From positions 186,001 to 250,000 of the forward strand of contig NZ_JANCLU010000002.1 of assembly GCF_024294805.1 (NCBI RefSeq): a DNA stretch of 64,000 nucleotides, given 5' to 3'. The position numbers were made by a program, and so were the translations under genes. Every line of letters starts with the position of its first letter. The stretch's first letter is position 1. The notes below the pieces were generated by a model. The model saw only the letters and a list, made by a program, of their open reading frames with translations, ran no database searches and was not told the origin of the DNA. Shown in pieces: positions 10,591-19,092 of the stretch. This DNA comes from Alsobacter ponti (GTDB lineage Bacteria > Pseudomonadota > Alphaproteobacteria > Rhizobiales > Beijerinckiaceae).

Positions 10591-12006
10591 ATGCCCCGGA
10601 TCCGTGACCTCGCCATCGCCGCCGCGCTCCTGGGAGCGGGCGGCCTGCTGTTCGCGATGTCGGGCTTCTACAGCGTGGCTGCGACGCGCGAGCACTGGCC
10701 GCCGGTGCGATGGTTCTTCGACATGGCGCTCGCCCGCTCGGTGCAGTTCCACGCGGCCGGCATCGTCGCGCCGAACCTCGACGACGCCCGCCTCGTCCGC
10801 AAGGGCGCGGCGCATTACGAGGGCAATTGCGCGCCCTGCCACGGCGCGCCGGAGGCGTGGCGCAACCCGTTCAGCCACCAGATGATGCCGGAGCCGCCCC
10901 ACCTCGCCAGCACCGAGCGGTGGAGCGACGCGCAGCTGTTCTGGATCGTCAAGAACGGCATCAAGTACACGGGCATGCCGGCCTGGGCCGCGCAGAACCG
11001 GGACGACGAGGTCTGGGCCGTCGTGGCGTTCCTGCGCCGGCTCCCCGGACTAACCGGGTCGGACTACCACAGGCTCGCCTTCGGCGCCGCCCCGGCGCGC
11101 GACGGCTCTGACGGCGCGGCCAGGGAGGGCGAGGCGCTCGCGCAACGCGGCGCGCCCGCCGCGACCGCCTCCTGCGCGCGCTGCCACGGCACGGGCGAAG
11201 TGCCGGCCGACCCGGCATTCCCCCGGCTCGACGTGCAGCACGAGGCGGTGCTGTACAAGGCGCTCATGGCCTATCGCGAGGGCGAGCGCGCGAGCGGCAT
11301 CATGCAGCCCGTCGCCGCGCTGCTGACCCCCGACGAGATGCGCGCCGTGGCGCGCTACTACGCCGGCCTGCGAGCGACGGCTCCGGCCACCATGGACGGA
11401 AACGCCGCCCAGCCGGACGGCTCCTCCGACGGCGCGACCCTCGCTCGCGAGGGCACGCCGCAGGGCGTGCCGGGCTGTGCCGTCTGCCACGATTCCGGCG
11501 CTCCGGGCGAGGCGCGGCCGGCGCTGGACGGCCAGCACGCCGCCTACATCGCCGAGCAGATCGAGGTGTTCCGCTCCGGCGCGCGGGCCAAGGGCGACGG
11601 CATCGTCATGACCGCCATCGCCCGGCTGCTGACGCCCGAGCAGGTCGGCGCCGTGTCGCGCTACTACGCGGGCCTGAAGCCGCGACCCCATTACGAGGCC
11701 GAGCCCGCGTCCCGGCCTGAAGACGCGGCGGCGCTCACCGGCCCGGAGCTTTTCATCCGCAACGGCTGCGGCGCGTGCCATCGGATCAGGGGCCTCGACG
11801 CGCGCGGCGAAGTCGGCCCGGACCTGACCCATGTGGGAAGCCGGCAGACCATCGCGGGCGGGCTGTTGCCGACCAACGCCGGCACGCTGGCCGCGTGGAT
11901 CGTGGCCTCGCAGCATCTCAAGCCGGGCAACAAGATGCCGTCCTTCGAGAACCTCGAGGGCGCCGAGTTGACGACGCTGGCGACCTATCTCGCGGGCCTG
12001 AAATGA
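10591..12006 (+). CDS. Tetraheme c-type cytochrome, membrane anchored
   Basis: The 471 residues carry four CxxCH heme-binding motifs: CAPCH near 80, CARCH near 195, CAVCH near 296 and CGACH near 392. Each lies in its own cytochrome c domain with a distal Met candidate (for example KYTGMPAW, SGIMQPVA, GNKMPSF). An uncleaved N-terminal hydrophobic segment (residues 6-27) probably tethers it to the inner membrane facing the periplasm. It follows the PQQ-type lipoprotein and is likely its electron acceptor, feeding a terminal oxidase not in this window. A domain repeat (LLTPDEMRAVARYYAGL and LLTPEQVGAVSRYYAGL) shows internal duplication. Confidence 0.9.
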   Translation: MPRIRDLAIAAALLGAGGLLFAMSGFYSVAATREHWPPVRWFFDMALARSVQFHAAGIVAPNLDDARLVRKGAAHYEGNCAPCHGAPEAWRNPFSHQMMPEPPHLASTERWSDAQLFWIVKNGIKYTGMPAWAAQNRDDEVWAVVAFLRRLPGLTGSDYHRLAFGAAPARDGSDGAAREGEALAQRGAPAATASCARCHGTGEVPADPAFPRLDVQHEAVLYKALMAYREGERASGIMQPVAALLTPDEMRAVARYYAGLRATAPATMDGNAAQPDGSSDGATLAREGTPQGVPGCAVCHDSGAPGEARPALDGQHAAYIAEQIEVFRSGARAKGDGIVMTAIARLLTPEQVGAVSRYYAGLKPRPHYEAEPASRPEDAAALTGPELFIRNGCGACHRIRGLDARGEVGPDLTHVGSRQTIAGGLLPTNAGTLAAWIVASQHLKPGNKMPSFENLEGAELTTLATYLAGLK

Positions 12007-12022
12007 CGCGCCTTGCGACCGG

Positions 12023-13627
12023 TCAGGACGCCGGCAGCGGGCGGCCCAGCTCCTCGCGCAGGCGGCGGGCCAGCTCGGCCGTCTCGAACGGCTTGCGCAG
12101 CAGCTTGCTGGCGCTGCCGATGCCGGCCAGCTCCTGCGTGTTGGCGTGGCCGCTGGCGAACAGGATCGGCAGGCGCGGGTGCAGGCGCTTCAGCTCGCGC
12201 GCCGTCTCCGCCCCGGTCATCCCGGGCATGGCGAAGTCCAGCAGCGCCAGGTCGAAGGCGTGCCGGCCCGCCAGCGTCAGCGCCTCCGCGCCGTCCGAGG
12301 CCACGAGCACGCCGTAGCCGAGCTCGCGCAGCATGTCGGTGAGGATGGAGCGCAGGTCGACGTCGTCCTCGACGAGCAGGACGGTCTCGTTGCGGCCGCG
12401 CTGCTCCACCTGCACGTCCGGCGCGGGCCGGTCGGCGGGCGTGTGGGCGACGGGCAGCATGATGCGCACCGTGGTGCCCTGGCCGACCGCGCTCTCGATG
12501 GTCGCCTCGCCGCCGAGCTGGCGCGCCATCCCGTAGACCTGGGAGAGGCCGAGCCCGGTGCCCTGGCCGGGCGGCTTGGTGGTGAAGAAGGGATCGAACG
12601 CCTTGGCCTTCACGGCCTCGCTCATGCCCGGGCCGTCGTCGATCACGCTGACGTCGATGAAGCCGCCGGCGTGGTGCGGGTCGGGCTGCGTGCGCAGCGT
12701 GATGTGGCCGCTGCCGCCCAGCGCGTCGCGGGCGTTGATGACGAGATTGACGATGGCCAGCTCGAGCTGGGTGGGGTCGACCATCACCACCGCCGCGCCG
12801 GGCATCAGGTCCGTGGCGATCGACACCGAGGGCCCGATGGACTGGCGCAGCAGCGACTGCATGCCCTCGATCAGCTCGTTGGCGTCGACGGCGTGGGCGT
12901 CGAGGTCCTGCGTGCGGGAGAACGCCAGCAGCTGCGAGATCAGCTTGACGCCGCGCTTGGCGGCGTTGAGCGCGTGCGTGGTGATCTCGATTACCTGCGG
13001 CTCGCGCGTGCGGCGCTCGATGAGGTTGAGGCCGCCGACGATGGCGGCGAGCAGGTTGTTGAAGTCGTGCGCGATGCCGCCGGTGAGCTGGCCCACCGCC
13101 TCCATCTTCTGCGACTGCACCAGCGCGGCCTCGGCCCGCATGCGCTCCTGCATCTCCCGGCGCAGGGCCTCGTTCATGCGCGCCAGCTCCGCCGTGCGCT
13201 CGGCGACGCGCTGCTCCAGGCTCTCGTTGACGCGGCGTAGCTCCAGCTCCGCTTCGCGCAGCCGGTAGAGCGCATGTACGGTGGCGGTCAGCTCCGCCGA
13301 GTCGGAGGGCTGCGTCATGTAGACGTCGGCGCCGCTCTCCAGGCCCTGCACGCGGTCCTTGCTCGCCACGAACGCCGCCGAGATCTGCAGCACGAGCACG
13401 CCGGGGAAGTCGTGCTTGATGCGCTTGCACACCTCGATGCCGCTGATGTCGGGCAGCTTCACGTCGAGCACGACGACGCCGGGCTGGCGCTCGGCGACCA
13501 ATTTCAGCGCGGCGGCCCCCGTCTCCGCCTCGATCACCTCGTAGCCGGCGCGCTGCAGGGTGCGCGTCTTGGCGTAGCGGGCGGCCTCGGTGTCGTCGAC
13601 GTTCAGGACAAGGCGTGAGTGCGGCAT
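12023..13627 (-). CDS. Hybrid histidine kinase, receiver-kinase-receiver
   Basis: The 534-residue cytoplasmic protein has no membrane segment. The order is an N-terminal receiver (1-120, LNVDDTEAARY and phospho-site VVVLDVKLPDISG), a coiled coil with a Glu/Arg heptad pattern (about 125-165), a HisKA dimerisation helix with the phospho-His in GGIAHDFNNLL, a HATPase domain (N box NLVINARDAL, G boxes DDGPGM and GTGLGLSQV), and a C-terminal receiver (DLALLDFAMPGMTG). It is the last gene of the stressosome operon, one base after the upstream kinase. It probably receives signals through its N-terminal receiver from that kinase. Confidence 0.85.
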   Translation of the reverse strand: MPHSRLVLNVDDTEAARYAKTRTLQRAGYEVIEAETGAAALKLVAERQPGVVVLDVKLPDISGIEVCKRIKHDFPGVLVLQISAAFVASKDRVQGLESGADVYMTQPSDSAELTATVHALYRLREAELELRRVNESLEQRVAERTAELARMNEALRREMQERMRAEAALVQSQKMEAVGQLTGGIAHDFNNLLAAIVGGLNLIERRTREPQVIEITTHALNAAKRGVKLISQLLAFSRTQDLDAHAVDANELIEGMQSLLRQSIGPSVSIATDLMPGAAVVMVDPTQLELAIVNLVINARDALGGSGHITLRTQPDPHHAGGFIDVSVIDDGPGMSEAVKAKAFDPFFTTKPPGQGTGLGLSQVYGMARQLGGEATIESAVGQGTTVRIMLPVAHTPADRPAPDVQVEQRGRNETVLLVEDDVDLRSILTDMLRELGYGVLVASDGAEALTLAGRHAFDLALLDFAMPGMTGAETARELKRLHPRLPILFASGHANTQELAGIGSASKLLRKPFETAELARRLREELGRPLPAS

Positions 13628-13628
13628 G

Positions 13629-15356
13629 TCATGGCCGTCCTTTCGTCGCAGCCGGCGCGAGCAGCGGCAGCAGCGCGTCGCGGGAGAGCGCGTCCTTCGA
13701 GAGAAGGGCGCGCGATCCCTCGAACGCGGCGCGCAGGCCTGCGTCGATGGTGTGGGAGGTCAGCACGACCACCGGAATGGCGGCTGTCTCCGGTTCTGCG
13801 CGCAGGGCGCGCATCACGCCGACGCCGTCGAGCACCGGCATGTGGACGTCGAGCACGATCACGTCCGGCGTCCAGGCGCGCGCGCGTTCCAGCGCCTCCG
13901 CGCCGTTGACGGCCTCGGCCAGTTCGAACCCTGGCGCGGAGCCCAGGATCTGGCGCACGACGTAGCGGAACGAGGCGTCGTCGTCGACGACCAGCACGCG
14001 CACGGCGTCGCGGCCGGCGGCGGGCGACGCGACGAAGTTCACAGGGATCGAGAGGGTGAAAACGGAGCCGCGCCCCACGCCGCTCTCGACATCGATGCGG
14101 CCGCGCAGGAGCTGCGCGAGCCGGCGCGACAGCGGCAGCCCCAGGCCGGTGCCCTTGGCGCGGCCCTGGATGCCGTTCTCGAGCTGCACGAACTCGTCGA
14201 AGATGCGGTCCAGGTTCTCCGGGGCGATGCCGATGCCGGTGTCGGCGACCGTGAACACCATCTCGTCGGTCGCGGCGGCGTGGCGCACGCTCACGCGCAC
14301 GCTGCCGGCCTCGGTGTATTTCAGGGCGTTGGAGATCAGGTTGCGCAGGATCTGCGCCAGCTTGCCCTCGTCGCTGACGAGGTCGGGCAGGCCGGACGCG
14401 TCCTCGAAGATCAGCGGCACGGCCTCCGAGGTCTGCAACGGCCGCATCGCCCCGCGCAGGCCGCCGATCAGCGCCTCGACGCCGAAGCGGCCGACATGCA
14501 CGTCGAGCTTGCCGGCCTCCACCTTGGCGAGGTCCAGCAGGTCGTTGACCAGCTCGCTCAGCGTTTCCGCCGACTGCCGGATGTAGCCCACCTGCCGCGC
14601 CTGCTCGGCCGAGAGGTCGCCGTCGAGGCGGTCGAGCAGCAGCCGCGAGATGGCGAGGATGGAGTTCAGCGGCGTGCGGAACTCGTGGCTCATGTTGGAG
14701 AGGAAGCGCGTCTTCAGCTCGCTGGCCTGGCGCAGCTGCTCGGCCTTCTCGTCCAGCTCGGCGTAGAGCGCGACGACGCCCCGGTTGGTGTCCTGCAACT
14801 CGCGGCCGAGCTGCACCAGCTCCTCGTTGCGCTCGCGCAGTTCCGCGAGGCTCGCCATGAGGTCGCGGTTCTGGTCGGCGAGCACGCCCATCGCGTCGGG
14901 GTGGGGATCGCTGCGGGCGATCTCGGCGGCCAGCCGCCTGGCGTCCGCCGGCGCGAGGGGCCCGGAGCGCGCCGGGCGCGCCTTGCGCATGACCACCGTC
15001 GTGCCGCCGCCGTCCGAGGTCTGGACGTCGACCTTGTCCATCAGGCGGCGCGCGCCGGTGAGCCCGAAGCCGCGGCCGCCGTCGAGCACGTCGGCGAGGT
15101 CGCGGATGCCGGGGCCGTGGTCGACGACGCGCACGACGAGGTCCTGGCGGAGGTCGCGCTCGTCGAGAGCGAATTCGGCGACGCCCGAACCGGCGTAGCA
15201 GAAGGCGTTGCGGGCGATCTCGGAGACGGCGGTGGCGATGCGGGTCTGGTCGCGCGACTCGAAGCCGAGCTGCCCGGCCAGCGTGCGGGCGAGCTGGCGC
15301 ACCGCCACCACGTCGCCCTCCTGGCGGATGTTTCGGGAGAGAAGCAGCCGGCTCAT
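13629..15356 (-). CDS. Hybrid histidine kinase with N-terminal RsbW/RsbT-like ATPase
   Basis: The 575 residues begin with a complete anti-sigma-type HATPase (1-130: QTRIATAVSEIARNAF, VVDHGPGI, GGRGFGLTGARRL), similar to RsbT itself. A coiled coil (145-215), HisKA helix (SNMSHEFRTPLNSIL), a second HATPase (NLISNALKYTEAG, GTGLGLPLSRRL) and a C-terminal receiver (DVIVLDVHMPVLDG) follow. Two ATPase modules in one chain are unusual. The N-terminal one could dock on stressosome partners in place of a sensor domain. Its start overlaps the phosphatase stop (ATGA at 15353-15356) and the next kinase begins one base after its stop. Confidence 0.85.
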   Translation of the reverse strand: MSRLLLSRNIRQEGDVVAVRQLARTLAGQLGFESRDQTRIATAVSEIARNAFCYAGSGVAEFALDERDLRQDLVVRVVDHGPGIRDLADVLDGGRGFGLTGARRLMDKVDVQTSDGGGTTVVMRKARPARSGPLAPADARRLAAEIARSDPHPDAMGVLADQNRDLMASLAELRERNEELVQLGRELQDTNRGVVALYAELDEKAEQLRQASELKTRFLSNMSHEFRTPLNSILAISRLLLDRLDGDLSAEQARQVGYIRQSAETLSELVNDLLDLAKVEAGKLDVHVGRFGVEALIGGLRGAMRPLQTSEAVPLIFEDASGLPDLVSDEGKLAQILRNLISNALKYTEAGSVRVSVRHAAATDEMVFTVADTGIGIAPENLDRIFDEFVQLENGIQGRAKGTGLGLPLSRRLAQLLRGRIDVESGVGRGSVFTLSIPVNFVASPAAGRDAVRVLVVDDDASFRYVVRQILGSAPGFELAEAVNGAEALERARAWTPDVIVLDVHMPVLDGVGVMRALRAEPETAAIPVVVLTSHTIDAGLRAAFEGSRALLSKDALSRDALLPLLAPAATKGRP

Positions 15357-16369
15357 GTCGGGTCCCGCCACACGAGGACGGTGGCGTCGTCGCGTTCGCG
15401 GGCGAAGTCGCGCCACAGCACGCCCGCGACCAGGGCCGGGTGGCCCGAGGCGAGGCCCGGATAGCGGTCGAACGACCAGCTGGCCGACACGCCATCCGAA
15501 TGCATGATCACGCAGTCGCCCGGCGCATAGGGGTAGTCGACGGTCTGGATGCGACGCGCCACGACGCCGGCGGTGCCGTTGTGCGACAGCAGGCGGCGCG
15601 CGGACGCGCCGTTGACGATGGCGCCGGCGATGTTGCCCACGCCGCAATACCGGACCCGGCCCCCGGCCCGGTCGATCTCCGCCACTGCGACGGCCGCGCC
15701 GCGCGTCGAGCGCAGGCCGGCGTGCAGGCGCTCCACCAGCGCCGTCGGGTCGGTCTCCCGCGCCGCCTGGGCCATGAATACGCGCACGGCGGCGGTCGAG
15801 GCTTCGGCGGCGGCGGGCCCGTGGCCGAGGCCGTCGGCGACGAGCAGGCGCGTGACGCCGCCTGGGCCCTCCGCGACGGCGTAGGCGTCGCCGCACACGT
15901 CCTCGCCGGGCTTGGGCGTCGACACCGCCGCCCACACCGGCTCGCGGGAGATCGCCGGCGGCGGGCCCGGCGGCTGCCGCGACAGCCGCGACAGCACCAC
16001 CGCTCCCTTGTCCGGCCACGAGGCGATGTCCATGGCGCGGGACTGGCGGCGGATCGCGCCGAGGCCCTGTCCGGCGCTGCCGGCCGTGGAGAAGCCGTCG
16101 CGCAGGCAGGCTTCGACATCGGCCAGGCCGCGCCCGGCGTCGACGGCCAGAAGCTCGATCTCCTCCTCGTCGCCGTGGGTGGCGAGGCTCGCCAGGATGC
16201 TGCCGCCGGAGCCGTGCTTGACGAGGTTCGAGGCGAGTTCGGTGGCGACGATGGCGGCGTGCCCTCGCGCGGTCTCGTCGAAGCCGATGCGGTCGGCGAG
16301 CGCGACCACCTTCCGCCGGGCCTCCGCGACCTGGCTGGCGTCCTCGACGGAAATGACTGTCGTGCTCAT
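15353..16369 (-). CDS. RsbX-like phosphatase fused to an anti-sigma-type ATPase
   Basis: The 338-residue protein joins an N-terminal HATPase domain (about 1-135: GHAAIVATELASNLVKHG, AGQGLGAIRRQS) to a SpoIIE-type PP2C phosphatase (about 145-335). Metal-binding acidic residues are visible in EDVCGDAYAVAEG, LLVADGLGHGP and VIMHSDGVSA. In Bacillus, RsbX dephosphorylates stressosome proteins RsbS and RsbR to reset the signal. Gram-negative versions with this fusion are known beside rsbRST. It lies ten bases after rsbT and overlaps the following kinase by four bases. Confidence 0.85.
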   Translation of the reverse strand: MSTTVISVEDASQVAEARRKVVALADRIGFDETARGHAAIVATELASNLVKHGSGGSILASLATHGDEEEIELLAVDAGRGLADVEACLRDGFSTAGSAGQGLGAIRRQSRAMDIASWPDKGAVVLSRLSRQPPGPPPAISREPVWAAVSTPKPGEDVCGDAYAVAEGPGGVTRLLVADGLGHGPAAAEASTAAVRVFMAQAARETDPTALVERLHAGLRSTRGAAVAVAEIDRAGGRVRYCGVGNIAGAIVNGASARRLLSHNGTAGVVARRIQTVDYPYAPGDCVIMHSDGVSASWSFDRYPGLASGHPALVAGVLWRDFARERDDATVLVWRDPT

Positions 16370-16379
16370 GCACTCACTT

Positions 16380-16805
16380 TCAGGTCCAACGCGCGATGAC
16401 GATGCGAGTGCCGACTCCGGGCGTGGATTCGATGGAAAATTCGTTGGACAACCGGCGCGCGCCGCTGAGCCCGAGCCCCAGGCCCTTGCCGGAGCTGTAG
16501 CCGTCCTTCATGGCCAGCTCGATGTCGGCGATGCCGGGGCCGTTGTCCTCGAAGGTCAGCCGGACGCCGCGCCGGCCGCCATTCTGGACGATCTCGATCC
16601 TCACCTCGCCTCCGCCGCCATAGTCGAGCGTGTTGCGCGCCAGCTCGCTGGCCGCGGTGACGATCTTGGTCTGGTCCACAAGCCCGAGTCCGATTTCGAG
16701 CGCGCGGGATCTGACCTCCTGACGCACCCGCACGACGTCGTCGGCGGTGCGGATCGACATCACGTCGTCACGGCCGGTGGGCACGGTCACGACCGAGCGC
16801 CCCAA
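16380..16805 (-). CDS. rsbT: RsbT-like serine/threonine kinase
   Basis: The 141-residue switch kinase of the stressosome phosphorylates RsbS and RsbR and is then released to act on a downstream partner. The ATPase motifs are clear: QTKIVTAASELARNTLDYGG (N box), FEDNGPGIAD, and SSGKGLGLGLSGARRL. The frame opens at 16805, inside the end of rsbS (38-base overlap). An internal ATG at 16760 (MSIRTADDVV) would begin seven bases after the rsbS stop and cannot be excluded, because neither has a clear ribosome binding site. No sigma-B genes are present, so the target is probably one of the neighbouring kinases. Confidence 0.85.
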   Translation of the reverse strand: MGRSVVTVPTGRDDVMSIRTADDVVRVRQEVRSRALEIGLGLVDQTKIVTAASELARNTLDYGGGGEVRIEIVQNGGRRGVRLTFEDNGPGIADIELAMKDGYSSGKGLGLGLSGARRLSNEFSIESTPGVGTRIVIARWT

Positions 16806-17154
16806 GCCGGTTCTGGATCAGGAGCATTCCCCGTTCGACGTTGAGCGCGGTCTTGACGCCGGTGAGCCCCAGCCCGAGCTCGACCAGCGTGATGGCGACG
16901 GCCGGCTGCATGCCGACCACCACGGTCTCGGCGTCGAGCATGCGCGACACGGCGGCGATGTTGTCGAGCATGCGCCCGATGAAGCTGTCGACGATCTCGA
17001 GCGACGAGATGTCGATGAGCACGCCGCGCGCGCCGGTCGTGGCGATCTTCTGGGTGAGGTCGTTTTCGAGGGCGATGGCGATCTGGTCGTGGATATCGAC
17101 CTGGATGGTGATGAGCAGCGCGTCGCCCATCTTGAGGATCGGAATGCGGTCCAT
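16768..17154 (-). CDS. rsbS: RsbS-like STAS stressosome scaffold protein
   Basis: The 128-residue single STAS-domain protein matches RsbS. It begins MDRIPILKMGDALLITIQVD, and the regulatory Ser is in ISSLEIVDSFIGRML, the site phosphorylated by RsbT. With RsbR it forms the large cytoplasmic stressosome that sequesters RsbT until stress. It starts seven bases after rsbR, and its tail overlaps rsbT by 38 bases, a close coupling that would keep the stoichiometry fixed. The last dozen residues (RLGALGRDRAHRP) are non-conserved. Confidence 0.9.
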   Translation of the reverse strand: MDRIPILKMGDALLITIQVDIHDQIAIALENDLTQKIATTGARGVLIDISSLEIVDSFIGRMLDNIAAVSRMLDAETVVVGMQPAVAITLVELGLGLTGVKTALNVERGMLLIQNRLGALGRDRAHRP

Positions 17155-17161
17155 GGGAGCC

Positions 17162-18019
17162 TCAGGCGAGACCGGCCCGCGGTTCGGGCGCGGTCGAGAT
17201 GACGCGCAGCCCGACCCGCTGGAACGCCAGCGCGAGCGCGTCGGCGAGGCTCGCCTTCGAGACGACGTTCAGCTCGACGCCGAGATGCACCATCGTCTGG
17301 GCGATCTGCGGGCGGATGCCGCTGATCAGGCAGTCGGCGCCCATCAGGCGGGCCGCCGCCACGGTCTTGAGAAGGTGCTGGGCGACCAGCGTGTCGACGG
17401 TGGGCACGCCGGTGATGTCGATGATGGCGATCTCCGCCGAGTACTCGACGATGGATTGCAGCAAATTCTCCATCACCACCTGCGTCCGCTCGCTGTCGAG
17501 CGTGCCGATGAGGGGGAGGGCGAGGATGCCGCCCCACAGCCGCACCACCGGTGTCGACAGCTCGGCGATCTCGCGCTGCTGGCGGATGATGACTTCCTCG
17601 CGGCTGCGCTGGAACGTCTCGATGGTGAACAGCGCCAGCCGGTCGATGAAGGCGGTCAGCGCCATCATGGTCTGCGCCTGCTCGGCCGGGCCGAGCTGCC
17701 GGCCGATCAGCTCGAACAGCGGCAGCTTCACCGCGAGCACGAAGTTCGACGTCTCGCTCGGGGTGAACCCCTGCAGCGCGCGCGAGCGCGACAGACTGCC
17801 GAGCATGTCGTGGATCGGCCCCAGCTGGGCGGAGTCCCCGGGCTTGAACATCTCCGAGGCGGCCAGCTCGAGGAAGCGGCGGCACTCGGTCTCGAGCTCG
17901 GATTCCTTGATCCGCCCGGTCTGCAGCGTTCCGTCCGCCTTGAGCTTGACCACCCACTCGCGCGTGACCTCGCCCAGATTGTCCGTCACGATGCGTGACA
18001 GGTCCTTCTCGTTCGTCAT
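17162..18019 (-). CDS. rsbR: RsbR-like stressosome sensor protein
   Basis: The 285 residues comprise an N-terminal all-helical, RsbRD-type sensor domain (1-150: FLELAASEMFKPGD and QRSREEVIIRQQREIAELS as the connecting helix) and a C-terminal STAS domain (165-275). The phosphorylatable Thr is in IDITGVPTVDTLVAQHLLK. The start at 18019 follows a CAGGAG site at good spacing and is preferred over a much longer open frame. It is the first gene of the rsbRST-phosphatase-kinase-kinase operon. No heme or flavin motif is evident in the sensor half, so the signal is unknown. Confidence 0.9.
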   Translation of the reverse strand: MTNEKDLSRIVTDNLGEVTREWVVKLKADGTLQTGRIKESELETECRRFLELAASEMFKPGDSAQLGPIHDMLGSLSRSRALQGFTPSETSNFVLAVKLPLFELIGRQLGPAEQAQTMMALTAFIDRLALFTIETFQRSREEVIIRQQREIAELSTPVVRLWGGILALPLIGTLDSERTQVVMENLLQSIVEYSAEIAIIDITGVPTVDTLVAQHLLKTVAAARLMGADCLISGIRPQIAQTMVHLGVELNVVSKASLADALALAFQRVGLRVISTAPEPRAGLA

Positions 18020-18302
18020 TGCCCGCTCCTGGCGCTTCGGCTCCACGAACCGCCAAGGGGAGCGCGCCGACGCGATCCGCTCAGATGTCGATGAAGGGGA
18101 AAGCGTGTCCGGCTCGTGATTGGCCCGCATAACAATGCGGCGGAACGGCGAAGGTTTCGCCCGTTCGAAAATTTTATCGCGTCGGCGCGGGCCGTCTGGC
18201 GAGCCGCCGCGGCTCGGGAACCCGCATTGCCGCCGCGCCGCTCCGGCAGGCGGCGGCGATGGCGCGCATGCAACGGATTTTGCGGATCGTCGTTGTGTCG
18301 AC
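18020..18302. promoter_or_regulatory. Divergent promoter region, stressosome operon and CRP-type gene
   Basis: This 283-base gap separates the stressosome operon (leftward) from a CRP/FNR regulator (rightward). It contains a near-perfect hairpin at about 18143-18166 (GAACGGCGAA, GGT, then TTCGCCCGTTC), whose outer bases read GGAAC and CGTT, and an AT stretch AAAATTTTAT at 18168-18177. Promoters for both directions are expected here, but none can be proved by eye. Confidence 0.4.
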
Positions 18303-19064
18303 ATGCCGAACGATGTCGCGAACAGATTGCTGGCGGCCCTTCCCGAGCGCGACTGGGCGCGCCTTCAGGATCGGTTCCGGATCGTCGACCTCACGCTCGG
18401 CAAGGTTCTGTTCGAGGCCAACCAGCGGATCGAGCAGCTTCTCTTCCCGCTGAAGGGCGTCATCTCCACGGTCGCCACGTTCGAGAACGGCGCGGAGGTG
18501 GAGATGGCCACCACCGGCAACGAGGGCATGGTGAGCGTGGCGGCGGCGCTGAGCAGCGACACCGCCATCAACCGCAGCCTCGTCCAGGTGCCCGGCTGCG
18601 CGCTGGCCATCGACTACGCCGAGTTCAGGCGGGCGGAGAAGGAGTTTCCCTCGTTCCGCGAGACGCTGCTGATCTATACGCAGGCATTCCTGGCCCAGAC
18701 GCTGCAGACCGTGGCGTGCAACGCCGTCCATTCGGTGGAGGAGAGGGCGTCGCGCTGGCTCCTGATGACGCACGACCGCGCCGGGCAGGACACGTTCGTG
18801 CTCACCCAGGAATTCCTCGCCGAGATGCTGGGGGTGAGCCGGCCGGCCGTCAGCATGGTGGCGCGGTCGCTCCAGAAGGACGGGCTCATCCAGTACAACC
18901 GGGGCGTCGTGCGGATCGTCGACCGGCCGGCCCTCGAGGCGTCCTCGTGCGAGTGCTACTCGATCATCCGCGCCCAGTACGAACGCCGCCTCTTCCGCAT
19001 CCTCAACGCGAACGGCCACGGCCCCATCGGCGCCGCCGGGAAAGGGCAGACCGCCGAGGCCTAG
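18303..19064 (+). CDS. CRP/FNR family transcription regulator
   Basis: The 253-residue protein has a cyclic-nucleotide-binding-type beta barrel (about 25-140, FEANQRIEQLLFPLKGVIS) and a C-terminal winged helix whose recognition helix reads FLAEMLGVSRPAVSMVARSL. No N-terminal Cys cluster is present, so it is not an FNR-type oxygen sensor. The barrel lacks the usual cAMP-binding RxS signature, which points to a diverged CRP-like group common in Hyphomicrobiales. The ATG at 18303 (MPNDVANRLL) fits the domain start; longer upstream frames are Arg-rich and non-coding in character. It is divergent from the stressosome operon and may respond to it or regulate it. Confidence 0.8.
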   Translation: MPNDVANRLLAALPERDWARLQDRFRIVDLTLGKVLFEANQRIEQLLFPLKGVISTVATFENGAEVEMATTGNEGMVSVAAALSSDTAINRSLVQVPGCALAIDYAEFRRAEKEFPSFRETLLIYTQAFLAQTLQTVACNAVHSVEERASRWLLMTHDRAGQDTFVLTQEFLAEMLGVSRPAVSMVARSLQKDGLIQYNRGVVRIVDRPALEASSCECYSIIRAQYERRLFRILNANGHGPIGAAGKGQTAEA

Positions 19065-19092
19065 GGGCTCGAACCCCTAGCCCGCCGGCGCG

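Noticed and set aside
18142-18165. EcfG-type general stress promoter (GGAAC and CGTT)
   Set aside because: The spacer is 15 bases where 16-17 is usual, and the boxes belong to a hairpin, so I describe the hairpin only.
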